The notes: generated by a model not told the origin, from the sequence alone. 23,337 nucleotides of DNA from Thermoplasmata archaeon (GCA_021796175.1 JAJYOM010000009.1:1-23337), one strand, 5' to 3'; shown: positions 14,924 to 22,255, counted from the first letter of the stretch. Program-made: numbers and translations.

Positions 14924-16963
14924 GTGGCAGGAATTAACATTCTGCCACTGGAAAAAAGGGTGGAACGGGTGCAGATAAGCGTCACAAAAAGGGGCGGCAC
15001 GAGCAGAATAGTTGTGAATGGCTTCATTCCAGTCATAGATTTCGGTTTCAAGGGCAGGAGCGTCGGGCTGTCTGAGGGGATGACGACGGAATGCGGAGTA
15101 CTGTCATTCGAGGAAAACGGCGCCGGTATCACGGTCAGGAAGGAGCTGGAGCATTTGGAACATGTTGTCGGCTTTGGTGAAAAGGCATTCGAGCTGGAAA
15201 GGAAGAGAGTCATACTGCGGATGTGGAACAACGATCCCGGCGGATACAGAAGAGGAGACGATCCGTTATACGCCTCAATACCCTTCTTCATCTCAGTCAG
15301 GGATCGCGCGGCAGGCTATTTCATCAACTCGGTGGCATCAACCACGTTTGATGTCGGTGTCAGTGAGTATGACAGTATTCTCGTCAGGGTTCCGGAAAAG
15401 GGTCTCGAGATGTATGTCTTTGAAGCAGGCACGGTCGCAGGGGTTGTAGAACAGTTTACTGGGCTGACAGGAATGCCATTCATGCCGCCGCTGTGGGCTC
15501 TCGGCCACCAGGTGTCCAGATTCAGCTACTATCCGGAAGAGAGTGTTATGAACATTGCCGGTGAGTATCTGAAAACGGTCCCGGTGAGTGCACTATACCT
15601 GGACATAGACTATATGGACGGCTACAAGCTATTCACCTGGAACAGCAGAATATTCGGCGATCCGCCCCGCATGATAAGGGAGCTGCACGGCATGGGCATC
15701 AGGACAATTGCGATAATGGACCCTGGCCTGAAAGCGGAGCAGGGCTACAGTAACTTCGAGAGCGGCATCGGCAGCTACGTGGAGACGGCAAACAGAGAAC
15801 TGTACCTTGGAAAAGTATGGCCCGGTCTGTGCGCGTTCCCCGATTTTTTCGACGGCAGGGCAGTTGACAACTGGAAGTTCATGATCAGGAAGTTCATTGG
15901 TGAAAATGGTCTTGACGGACTCTGGCTGGACATGAATGAGCCCAGCGTCTTCACCGAGGGGAAGACCATAGCATCCGACGCCACGCACCTGGTGAAGGGC
16001 ATGAGAATGAGGCATGACAGCGTCCACAATGCATATGCGTACCTGGAGGTGCGGGCCACTTACGAGGCGATGAAGGACGTTCTGGATGAGCCGTTCATAC
16101 TCTCCAGGTCAGGCTACGCAGGCATACAGAAATATGCAGCCCTGTGGACTGGGGACAGCGTGTCTTCCTGGGACGACCTCAGGCTGCAGATACCGATGGT
16201 CCTCAGCCTGGGGATATCGGGCATACCGATGGCGGGCTGCGATGTTGGAGGGTTCATCGGAAGGACGGAGCCTGAACTGATTGCGAGGTATTACCAGATG
16301 GCCGCATTTTTCCCGGTATTCAGGAACCACAAGGCGAAGGACGGCAACGATCAGGAGATTTTCATGCTGCCAGACAGGTTCAGCCGGATGGCCGCCGATG
16401 CTGTGGCTGCAAGGTATGAATTCATGCCTTTCATCTATTCCCTTGCCCATGAAGCGCATGTTCGCGGCCATCCTATTGTGAGGCCACTGTTCTATGAGTT
16501 CCAGTCCGACCGGGCGACATACAGCATCAATGACCAGTACATGCTGGGCACCTCGGTTCTCTATGCACCGATTCTCGACAGGGGTGCGAAGGAGAGGGAT
16601 GTTTATCTTCCTGCAGGCGACTGGTTTTCACTCGGTGACGGCATTGAACATAGAGGTCCGGCATGGGTGAGCAAGGATGGAATGCCTGCGTTTGTGAGGA
16701 AAGGTTCAGTAATTCCGCTCAAGGACGGCAGGTTCATTGCTTACGGAAAGGGAAAATTCACCATGTTCGACGGCAGTGAATTCACCATATCGTCCGGGCC
16801 AGACTGGTTCCGTTCTGAACGGCCGGTGTACAAGGGCTCGGTAGTCTTCCTCGGAGTTGAGAGGGAGAAGGGCGAAGTGGAGGGCAGGAGTGTAACCGGC
16901 AGATCTGGCAGGAACAGGAGCGAATTTGCCGGCAGGAAATTCAGCCACATCCGGCTGCGGTAG
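14924..16963 (+). CDS. Alpha-glucosidase, glycoside hydrolase family 31
   Basis: Releases glucose from the non-reducing end of alpha-glucosides such as maltooligosaccharides; 679 residues, close to archaeal MalA enzymes. An N-terminal beta-sandwich (~1-175, with FFISVRDRAAGYFINS) precedes the (beta/alpha)8 barrel. The predicted nucleophile is D336 in LWLDMNEPSVF, and the acid/base D411 in LWTGDSVSSWDDL. GIPMAGCDVGGFIG and PVFRNHKAKD are further family motifs. The C-terminal beta domains end in a basic tail (GRSGRNRSEFAGRK). The GTG at 14924 is used; no Shine-Dalgarno is seen, so the mRNA may be leaderless. No signal peptide is visible, so it probably acts in the cytoplasm on products of GlgX. 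An alpha-xylosidase activity within GH31 is less likely but not excluded. Confidence 0.92.
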   Translation: MAGINILPLEKRVERVQISVTKRGGTSRIVVNGFIPVIDFGFKGRSVGLSEGMTTECGVLSFEENGAGITVRKELEHLEHVVGFGEKAFELERKRVILRMWNNDPGGYRRGDDPLYASIPFFISVRDRAAGYFINSVASTTFDVGVSEYDSILVRVPEKGLEMYVFEAGTVAGVVEQFTGLTGMPFMPPLWALGHQVSRFSYYPEESVMNIAGEYLKTVPVSALYLDIDYMDGYKLFTWNSRIFGDPPRMIRELHGMGIRTIAIMDPGLKAEQGYSNFESGIGSYVETANRELYLGKVWPGLCAFPDFFDGRAVDNWKFMIRKFIGENGLDGLWLDMNEPSVFTEGKTIASDATHLVKGMRMRHDSVHNAYAYLEVRATYEAMKDVLDEPFILSRSGYAGIQKYAALWTGDSVSSWDDLRLQIPMVLSLGISGIPMAGCDVGGFIGRTEPELIARYYQMAAFFPVFRNHKAKDGNDQEIFMLPDRFSRMAADAVAARYEFMPFIYSLAHEAHVRGHPIVRPLFYEFQSDRATYSINDQYMLGTSVLYAPILDRGAKERDVYLPAGDWFSLGDGIEHRGPAWVSKDGMPAFVRKGSVIPLKDGRFIAYGKGKFTMFDGSEFTISSGPDWFRSERPVYKGSVVFLGVEREKGEVEGRSVTGRSGRNRSEFAGRKFSHIRLR

Positions 16964-17075
16964 CGCTCCACAGGAAGCAGAACTGCAGCGACCCCAGCGC
17001 CCGCCGGCATCATCAACGCCGGAAGCCGGGCCCCCGATTTGTGAAAATCCTCCTATCCCCGAGACCGCAGTGTAA

Positions 17076-17083
17076 TTTATATC
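17076..17083 (+). promoter_or_regulatory. TATA box of the epimerase-like gene
   Basis: TTTATATC is centred about 27 nt before the ATG at 17107, the expected distance for a leaderless archaeal transcript. It therefore argues for that ATG rather than the GTG at 17095, which would be too close to the box. Confidence 0.6.
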
Positions 17084-17106
17084 GTGTCTAACGTGTGCCG
17101 AGACGG

Positions 17107-18201
17107 ATGATAGAGAGATTGGACTACTACCATGTCAGAATACCGCTATCGCGTATGTTCAGGACTTCAATGGGCTCGACTGGAACTTACAACGGTTTTC
17201 TTGTCAATATCAGGACGGATGACGGTCTCGATGGCTGGGGAGAATCTATTCCGCCGAAGAGGATCACAGGTGAGACTGATGGCTCAGTCCGAGCCGCACT
17301 GGACATGATAAGGGAAGCTGTAAAGGGTAAGGACGAGACATCGATTGAGCTGTTGTGGGAACTTATGGAGAAGAGGGTAAAAGGTTCGTATGCAGCGAAA
17401 TGCGGTGTGGACGTCGCGTTGTGGGATATTATGGGAAAGCGCGCCGGAATGCCCATCTGCAGGCTGGCAGGCGGCTACAGGGACAGTATGCATACGTCAT
17501 TCACAGTAGACCTTGGCAGCATGGAAGAGGAGGAGGAACAGCTGAACGAGTACATTTCCATGGGCATCCATGCACTGAAAATAAAACTCGGACATGGCAT
17601 CAGGGAGGATTACGAAAGGGTAAAGAGGGCAAGGCAGAAGGGCGGGGAAGACGTGGCGGTCTACGTCGATTTCAACCAGTCATATACGCCGAAGAAAGCA
17701 CTGGAGCTCTCTGAGAGCATACACAAGTTTGAGATCGAGTTCCTGGAGCAGCCAGTCAGGGCGGCAGACCTTGATGGTCTGAAGTTTGTCAGAGAGAGGA
17801 GCAGCATACCGGTGATGGCAGACGAGTCCGTGCATGGTCCCGAGGATGCTGTGAGGATTATCGGGATGGGGGCCGCAGACATGCTCAACATGAAGCTTGT
17901 AAAGGCGGGCGGCATATCCAGGGGAAAGAGGATTATAGAGCTGGCCGAGTCAGCCGGCCTTCCGGTGATGATTGGATGCACGGTGGAGAGCAGGGTCGGC
18001 ATAACAGCCGCCGCCCATCTTGCGCTTGGACTGAAGAACGTCCACTACACTGATCTGGACGGTTATCATTCGCTCTCGAAGGAGCTCACAAAGGACGGAT
18101 TACGGCTAACTGCAGGTGAACACGAAGTGAGCGGCAAGCCGGGCCTTGGCCTCACTGTTGATCTCGACAGGGTGAAGGAGCAGCTTGCCAAAGTCACCTG
18201 A
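17107..18201 (+). CDS. Enolase-superfamily enzyme, dipeptide epimerase-like
   Basis: A 364-residue enzyme of the muconate-lactonising subgroup. An N-terminal capping domain (~1-120) is followed by a barrel. The lysine base motif LKIKLG is at ~157-162, and metal ligands are D188 (VDFN), E214 (FLEQP) and D239 (ADES). The opposing lysine K263 is in NMKLVKAGG. Near the end, GCTVESRVGITAAAHLA is followed by YTDLDGY; the D-x-D (316/318) is the dipeptide-binding signature of the L-Ala-D/L-Glu epimerase group, which distinguishes it from o-succinylbenzoate synthase and N-acylamino acid racemase. It most likely epimerises a dipeptide, but the true dipeptide cannot be read from sequence, and no peptidoglycan gene is in the window. 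A GTG at 17095 is an alternative start, disfavoured by the TATA position. Confidence 0.85.
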   Translation: MIERLDYYHVRIPLSRMFRTSMGSTGTYNGFLVNIRTDDGLDGWGESIPPKRITGETDGSVRAALDMIREAVKGKDETSIELLWELMEKRVKGSYAAKCGVDVALWDIMGKRAGMPICRLAGGYRDSMHTSFTVDLGSMEEEEEQLNEYISMGIHALKIKLGHGIREDYERVKRARQKGGEDVAVYVDFNQSYTPKKALELSESIHKFEIEFLEQPVRAADLDGLKFVRERSSIPVMADESVHGPEDAVRIIGMGAADMLNMKLVKAGGISRGKRIIELAESAGLPVMIGCTVESRVGITAAAHLALGLKNVHYTDLDGYHSLSKELTKDGLRLTAGEHEVSGKPGLGLTVDLDRVKEQLAKVT

Positions 18202-18258
18202 TGGCTGGGATCGGGTGCAAAATACGATGAGCCGTTCTTGATAATCGCTCAAGTAACC

Positions 18259-18266
18259 TTATTAAA
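18259..18266 (+). promoter_or_regulatory. TATA-like element before the small membrane protein
   Basis: TTATTAAA lies in the 99-nt gap after the epimerase-like gene. The predicted start of transcription is near 18288, leaving a short leader before the GTG at 18301 or the ATG at 18310. No Shine-Dalgarno is seen in that leader. The rest of the gap shows nothing recognisable. Confidence 0.45.
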
Positions 18267-18300
18267 CATCAAGACTGTCTGAAGAAAACTCACTTCAAGT

Positions 18301-18792
18301 GTGTCCGGTATGAAACTGATTATGGAGCCCGCCGAAGTCGTGAGATTTCAGAAGGCGCGGTTTGGAGTTCTTCTGTTCCTCGGCATAGTATGGTCAGCAG
18401 TTGCTACAATCCTGTTGCTTACACATCCCCGTGAGTTTCTCCTGCGAGTAGCCGGATTCCTTGCGTTGATTTTCATCATACTGTATTTTATCGTCTTTCC
18501 GTTCTGGGGTGCAGCAGACGCGAGAAGTATAATCCGCAGGCACGAGTCAAGCACCACCGATGTCCAGATTGACACTTCAACCCTTCTTGCCGTTGTCGTG
18601 ACTATCTTCATTGTCTATGCTGTATTTCCCAGGGAGGTCGCCCTCCTATCCGGAGGGATCGCTGGATACATGCTTGCATTCCTTCTCGGTGCGGGGAATG
18701 TGTTCGGAGGCTACAAATTCACAGATCGCATAATAAAGTGGCTTGGCAGCAGGATTTTTCCCGGGGCCAGAAGAGCAACAGGCGGTCCATAG
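18301..18792 (+). CDS. Small four-helix membrane protein of unknown function
   Basis: A 163-residue protein I do not recognise. Four hydrophobic segments are visible, near residues 21-41, 50-70, 93-109 and 113-135. A short polar, charged stretch (ADARSIIRRHESSTTDVQ) lies between the second and third, and a basic tail ends the protein (FPGARRATGGP). The last helix is glycine-rich (SGGIAGYMLAFLLGAGN). No catalytic motif, metal ligands or transporter signature is evident. The longest frame begins with GTG at 18301; an ATG at 18310 three codons later is equally plausible. It has its own TATA-like element and no close partner, so its role cannot be inferred from context. Confidence 0.75.
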   Translation: MSGMKLIMEPAEVVRFQKARFGVLLFLGIVWSAVATILLLTHPREFLLRVAGFLALIFIILYFIVFPFWGAADARSIIRRHESSTTDVQIDTSTLLAVVVTIFIVYAVFPREVALLSGGIAGYMLAFLLGAGNVFGGYKFTDRIIKWLGSRIFPGARRATGGP

Positions 18793-18992
18793 GCGGTCTT
18801 GCAGTGGCGAAGTGAAGACAGCATACAGGTAATGGTCCAAAACATTGCCGCAAATGCTTCAATCCGCTTGTAGATTCTGTAATTTTCTATAGACGGGCAT
18901 CATACAATACAGCAGATTTGACAATAGACATTGACCGGCGGAGCCGACAAACTGCCGGCAGGGTCTTATGGGTGGACTGGCGCCGCTTTCAG

Positions 18993-19008
18993 CTTTAAAT
19001 ATAAAATA
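18993..19008 (+). promoter_or_regulatory. Strong archaeal TATA-like element in the intergenic region
   Basis: CTTTAAATATAAAATA stands out in GC-rich surroundings and fits the archaeal TATA consensus on the plus strand. The minus strand (TTTATATTTAAAG) also fits, so it could fire both ways. On the plus strand transcription would begin near 19024-19028, where a long inverted repeat begins. No recognised gene follows in either direction within 150 bp. Confidence 0.5.
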
Positions 19009-19023
19009 CATGATCTGTGCGCA

Positions 19024-19074
19024 TAGAATGTAACAGCATGATGCCGGCGGCGCCCGCGCGGAAATTGCATTCTA
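19024..19074 (+). ncRNA. Candidate small structured RNA (inverted repeat behind a TATA element)
   Basis: TAGAATGTAA (19024-19033) pairs with TTGCATTCTA (19065-19074) as a 10-bp helix with one U-G wobble, enclosing a very GC-rich 31-nt loop. The wobble pairs only in the plus-strand RNA and would be a mismatch on the minus strand, favouring plus-strand transcription. The helix starts where the upstream TATA element predicts the 5' end. No known RNA family is recognised. The same region could instead code for a 24-residue basic peptide. Confidence 0.3.
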
Positions 19075-19096
19075 AGCCTCCACGTAAGACAGGCTG

Positions 19097-19129
19097 TTTC
19101 CTGCGAACATGATCAATGGCTGCAGGAAA
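19097..19129 (-). terminator. Hairpin just downstream of tRNA-Met
   Basis: TTTCCTGC and GCAGGAAA form a perfect 8-bp stem with a 17-nt loop. On the minus strand it begins 3 nt after the tRNA 3' end, where it may end the S3Ae-tRNA transcript or guide 3' processing. No long T-run follows, so the terminator role is tentative. Confidence 0.35.
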
Positions 19130-19132
19130 ATA

Positions 19133-19232
19133 TGCCGGGGACGGGATTTGAACCCGCGGCCTTCGGATTTCTCAAGACACTGCGCCGGGATTCTTATGAG
19201 TCCGACGCTCCGCCAGTCTGAGCTACCCCGGC
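19133..19232 (-). tRNA. tRNA-Met (CAT), elongator type, with 26-nt intron
   Basis: The minus strand folds as a full cloverleaf. The acceptor stem is GCCGGGG/CCCCGGC with discriminator A, the D arm is GCTC/GAGC, and the T arm GCGGG-TTCAAAT-CCCGT has one G-U pair. Removing 26 nt (19169-19194) restores the anticodon stem UCGGA/UCCGA with loop CUCAUAA, so the anticodon is CAU; the mature length is 74 nt. The insertion is between positions 37 and 38, the canonical archaeal site. CUCA (32-35) pairs with UGAG in the intron, leaving 3-nt bulges UAA and AAA cut after their second base: a bulge-helix-bulge-like site for the archaeal splicing endonuclease. The acceptor stem and anticodon stem lack initiator features, so elongator Met is favoured; tRNA-Ile2 (lysidine/agmatidine type) is less likely. 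CCA is not encoded. It lies 28 nt after the S3Ae gene and may share its transcript. Confidence 0.93.
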
Positions 19233-19260
19233 TTGCAGACTACAGTATAATTGTGGACTT

Positions 19261-20016
19261 TCAGCTGCCATTGCCGATCTCTTCGGGCGAAAGCTCCTCT
19301 TCTGCCCTCTTCTCCTCGGCGGGCTGTTCGGATGCCTTCTCCTCGAATCTGGCAGGCTGTTCACCTGCAGGTTCTTCCTGCGTCGTCTGGACCGGCTGAC
19401 TCGAAGTCTCGGTGAGCTGCGTTCCTGATGGGAAAGCAATCACCTCGCTTCTCCTTATCTCCACCTTCTTCATCGGTATGATAACCTTGGTGGCGTTGGA
19501 GATATCCTTGGCCAGGTCCCCGGATACAATAGACTTGATCACATCAGAGAGTACCATGGAAGACGCCTGCTTGGCGACAACGCTGACCATTACGTTGCGG
19601 AGGGCGGTCTCCTGTGAGGACTGAATTCTCCTCTCAGTGACGACCATCGGTTTGACCCTTATCCTGTAACCGTCCTTTGTTACTGCTTCGACCACATGCT
19701 CGGTTTTCGTTCTCTTCCTCCTCGTGAGCCTTCGGACGTAGTCGTTGGTCAGGTCATGACCAATGAACTGGGTGTGCACCTCGCTGCCTGTAACGCTGTT
19801 TGCCTTGAACCTGAGTTTTATATGCATCTTGGAAAAGTCGCCGGTCAGATCCTGGACTGTTGCCTCTGTTATCCTTTCCCTCAGTTCATCAGGCGTTGCC
19901 GCGGGGGTTTCGCCAAGCTCGATGGAATTGAACATCTCGGGCGCGTATATCTTGAACCAGGTCTTTTCCTTCCACTTGTCCTTGACCTTTCGTGATGACT
20001 TGGATTTGTCAGCCAT
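19261..20016 (-). CDS. rps3ae: 30S ribosomal protein S3Ae (eS1)
   Basis: A structural protein of the small ribosomal subunit, restricted to archaea and eukaryotes; 251 residues. The basic N-terminus and KWKEKTWFKIYAPEMFN (~14-30) are a family hallmark, followed by VQDLTGDFSKMHIKLRF (~54-70) and DYVRRLTRRKRTK (~92-104). The ribosomal core ends near residue 195. The last ~50 residues form a low-complexity Glu/Pro/Gln-rich tail (for example EEPAGEQPARFEEKASEQPA) that is acidic and probably disordered; such a tail is longer than I expect for the family core. The ATG at 20016 is used; no clear Shine-Dalgarno is seen, and a TATA box lies ~40 nt upstream. tRNA-Met follows on the same strand. Confidence 0.96.
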   Translation of the reverse strand: MADKSKSSRKVKDKWKEKTWFKIYAPEMFNSIELGETPAATPDELRERITEATVQDLTGDFSKMHIKLRFKANSVTGSEVHTQFIGHDLTNDYVRRLTRRKRTKTEHVVEAVTKDGYRIRVKPMVVTERRIQSSQETALRNVMVSVVAKQASSMVLSDVIKSIVSGDLAKDISNATKVIIPMKKVEIRRSEVIAFPSGTQLTETSSQPVQTTQEEPAGEQPARFEEKASEQPAEEKRAEEELSPEEIGNGS

Positions 20017-20053
20017 TGGTGCACTACCGTACGGGTTGTTAGTAAATTGAATT

Positions 20054-20061
20054 CATATAAA
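20054..20061 (-). promoter_or_regulatory. TATA box of the S3Ae gene
   Basis: The minus strand reads TTTATATG here, within TATTTTATATGAA, predicting transcription from about 20031 and a leader of ~15 nt before the ATG at 20016. The 187-bp S3Ae-lipA gap thus holds divergent promoters. Confidence 0.6.
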
Positions 20062-20160
20062 ATACTTGCTTGGGCAGGGCATACCGCGCCTTTGGACCGG
20101 ACAACAGTCCTTTGCTCTTTCCGTAACGGTTCTTTCTCATGTGTTAAAAGTTGTCTGCCA

Positions 20161-20173
20161 TTAAAGGTATAAG
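20161..20173 (+). promoter_or_regulatory. Candidate TATA region of the lipA-pdh set
   Basis: TTAAAGGTATAAG lies 31-43 nt before the lipA ATG. Either the TTAAAG or the TATAAG part could act as the box, placing the 5' end around 20189-20197. GGGAG (20192-20196) then serves as ribosome binding site 7 nt before the ATG. Confidence 0.4.
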
Positions 20174-20203
20174 CGGTCAGATTAATACCATGGGAGAAAC
20201 GAA

Positions 20204-21109
20204 ATGATTGAAGCCAGAAAACCTGAATGGCTGAAAGTCAGCATGGAGGCAACTGAAGGATACTCCCAACTACGCAGCAGGCTGCGGGGCCTGCACCTTC
20301 ACACCATCTGTGAGGAGGCAAGATGCCCCAACATATCCGAATGCTGGGGTGGAGGAACCGCAACAGTCCTGCTTATGGGAGATGTATGCACCAGGGGGTG
20401 CAGGTTCTGTGCTGTCAAGACGGCAAATCCGAAACGAATTCTTGACAGGGAGGAGCCTGAGAGGGTGGCATCCGCCGTCAGGGAGAGCGGGCTCACTTAT
20501 GTTGTCCTCACATCCGTCGACAGGGATGACCTTGCGGACGGGGGGGCAGCGCACATTGCCAGGACAGTCACCGCCATAAAGCATTCAAGTTCGGTTACTG
20601 TCGAGGTGCTCATGCCTGACTTCAGGGGAAACAGGGACAGCCTTGATGCTGTGATAGCATCAGGGGCGGAAGTGCTGGCACACAATATCGAGACTGTCAG
20701 AAGGCTTACTCCATCAGTTAGGGACAGGAGAGCCGGTTACGACCAGAGCCTGAGCGTGCTCGGGTATCTGAAGGAGGCATCGGGCGGAAGGATAACCAAG
20801 ACTTCCATCATGGTCGGTCTGGGAGAGGAATTCGGGGAGGTTGTGGAAACGATGCGGGACCTGAGGGCAGCAGGTGTGGATGCTATCACAATTGGCCAGT
20901 ACCTGCGACCGACAGTCAGGCATCTCCCGGTCATCGATTTTATCAGTCCTGAAACGTTCGGCAGATACGCCGCCGAAGCCAGGCATGCGGGCTTCAGAAT
21001 GGTGGCATCTGGCCCGTTTGTCAGGAGTTCCTACCGGGCGGGGGAGCTGTATCTGGAGGGACTGGTCAGGAATGCCGGACTGCCAGGTAAAGCGGTGCCT
21101 GGCATTTAA
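20204..21109 (+). CDS. lipA: Lipoyl synthase
   Basis: A radical-SAM enzyme inserting two sulfur atoms into octanoyl groups on lipoyl domains; 301 residues, normal for the family. The auxiliary 4Fe-4S cluster is bound by C36-x4-C41-x5-C47 (CEEARCPNISECW), and the SAM cluster by C62-x3-C66-x2-C69 (CTRGCRFC). The C-terminal RSSY (274-277) provides the serine ligand of the auxiliary cluster, so all diagnostic elements are intact. The ATG at 20204 has GGGAG 7 nt upstream. It precedes pdhA by 61 nt on the same strand, and its substrate is probably the E2 lipoyl domain encoded at the window edge. A lipB- or lplA-type gene to supply octanoyl groups is not in the window. Confidence 0.96.
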   Translation: MIEARKPEWLKVSMEATEGYSQLRSRLRGLHLHTICEEARCPNISECWGGGTATVLLMGDVCTRGCRFCAVKTANPKRILDREEPERVASAVRESGLTYVVLTSVDRDDLADGGAAHIARTVTAIKHSSSVTVEVLMPDFRGNRDSLDAVIASGAEVLAHNIETVRRLTPSVRDRRAGYDQSLSVLGYLKEASGGRITKTSIMVGLGEEFGEVVETMRDLRAAGVDAITIGQYLRPTVRHLPVIDFISPETFGRYAAEARHAGFRMVASGPFVRSSYRAGELYLEGLVRNAGLPGKAVPGI

Positions 21110-21170
21110 ACTGCTTACAGTCGGGGTGGTTGATTTGAATGAAACTATGGAAATGAAGAAGGAGACGGGT

Positions 21171-22250
21171 ATGCTGCAGATACTGGACATCGACGGAAAC
21201 TACAGGAAGGAGCTGGAACCGGACATTTCTGAAGAACTGCTCTTGCGAATGTACCGGGCCATGGCCACTGTAAGAAAATTCGAGGAGATTTCGATGGGCC
21301 TCCAGAGGCAGGGGAGAATTGGTTTCTATATTGGCGCGGCCGGACAGGAGGCCTGCAGCGTTGGCTCAACTGCAGCACTGCACAGGGATGACTGGATCTT
21401 CCCCGCCTACAGGGAGCCGGGCGCCCTGCTGATTAGAGGAGAAACAGTCCTGCAGCTTTTCCATCAGCTGTTCGGAGATTCGATGGATTATAACAGAGGC
21501 AGGCAGATGCCAAACCATTTCAACTCTAGGGAGAAGAACGTCGTCACGCCGTCGAGTCCAATTGCGACACAGATACCGCATGCTGTTGGCATGGCAATCG
21601 CAGCAAAACACATGAAGAAGAAACAGATAGCGCTCACTTTCTTTGGGGATGGGGCAACTTCCGAAAATGACTTCCATTCAGGAATGAACTTTGCAGGTGT
21701 ATTCAGGGCGCCTGTCATTTTCCTGTGCCAGAACAACGGTTATGCAATCTCCCTGCCCACAGTCAGGCAGACAGCCTCCGAGACACTTGCCCAGAAAGCA
21801 GATGCGTACGGTATGCCGTCGGAACGTGTGGATGGAAACGACGTGCTCGCGGTCTATTCCGCGACAATGAGAGCGGCTGAAAGGGCAAGGAAAGGACAGG
21901 GACCGACGCTGATCGAGGCACTTACCTACAGGATCGGACCACACTCATCATCGGACGATCCGACGAAGTACAGGAAGAATGAGGAAGTGGATGAATGGAG
22001 GAAGAAGGATCCGATCAAGAGAATGAGTGCCTACCTGAAGAGGAAGAGGCTTATCGACGACGAGTCCGACAGGAAACTGATTGAAGACATAGAGAATGAA
22101 ATCAGGTCCTCGGCAAAGAAGGCGGAGTCGACGCCTAAGCCCGCGATTGAGTCTGTTTTTGAAAACGTCTACCTGGAACTGACATGGAATCTCAGGGAAG
22201 AACTCGACGAGGCAGTGCAGAGGTATGGCCCCGGCTACACTGGGAAGTGA
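21171..22250 (+). CDS. pdhA: 2-oxoacid (pyruvate) dehydrogenase E1 component, alpha subunit
   Basis: The thiamine-diphosphate-binding subunit of the decarboxylating E1 of a 2-oxoacid dehydrogenase complex; 359 residues, a heterotetrameric-type E1 alpha. The thiamine motif runs from FFGDGATSEND (GDG at 159-161) to CQNNGYAIS (NN at 188-189). GFYIGAAGQEA and YRIGPHSSSDDPTKYR (the mobile loop near the active site) are further signatures. The ATG at 21171 is chosen because AAGGAG lies 6 nt upstream; earlier in-frame starts overlap lipA or lack a good site. pdhB begins 5 nt after its stop. Pyruvate versus branched-chain 2-oxoacids cannot be decided from sequence; related thermoplasmatal complexes are reported to use branched-chain substrates. 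Confidence 0.93.
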   Translation: MLQILDIDGNYRKELEPDISEELLLRMYRAMATVRKFEEISMGLQRQGRIGFYIGAAGQEACSVGSTAALHRDDWIFPAYREPGALLIRGETVLQLFHQLFGDSMDYNRGRQMPNHFNSREKNVVTPSSPIATQIPHAVGMAIAAKHMKKKQIALTFFGDGATSENDFHSGMNFAGVFRAPVIFLCQNNGYAISLPTVRQTASETLAQKADAYGMPSERVDGNDVLAVYSATMRAAERARKGQGPTLIEALTYRIGPHSSSDDPTKYRKNEEVDEWRKKDPIKRMSAYLKRKRLIDDESDRKLIEDIENEIRSSAKKAESTPKPAIESVFENVYLELTWNLREELDEAVQRYGPGYTGK

Positions 22251-22255
22251 TTTGG

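Larger units (their letters stand above)
18793..19132. other. Non-coding gap with a strong TATA element and inverted repeats
   Basis: About 340 bp without an annotated gene. The first ~150 bp show nothing recognisable. Around 18930-18965, CCGGC and GCCGG can form a short hairpin. From 18993 a strong AT-rich promoter-like element is followed by the inverted repeat at 19024-19074 and a 24-codon frame (19038-19112). The right end holds the hairpin next to the tRNA. Confidence 0.6.

Noticed and set aside
15629..16027. 132-codon minus-strand frame inside the GH31 gene
   Set aside because: Antisense shadow of the conserved GH31 catalytic core, without a ribosome binding site or family features.
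17003..17022. GC hairpin (CCGGC/GCCGG) after the GH31 gene as a terminator
   Set aside because: Only 5 bp, no following T-run, and similar short GC repeats occur by chance in this composition.
19034..19045. Possible C/D-box guide RNA (ATGATGC resembles a C box)
   Set aside because: No CTGA D or D' boxes occur at suitable distances, and the C box is imperfect.
20874..21170. E1 alpha extension beginning within lipA
   Set aside because: It reads lipA in the wrong frame; AAGGAG before the ATG at 21171 and the family's usual N-terminus fit the shorter form.
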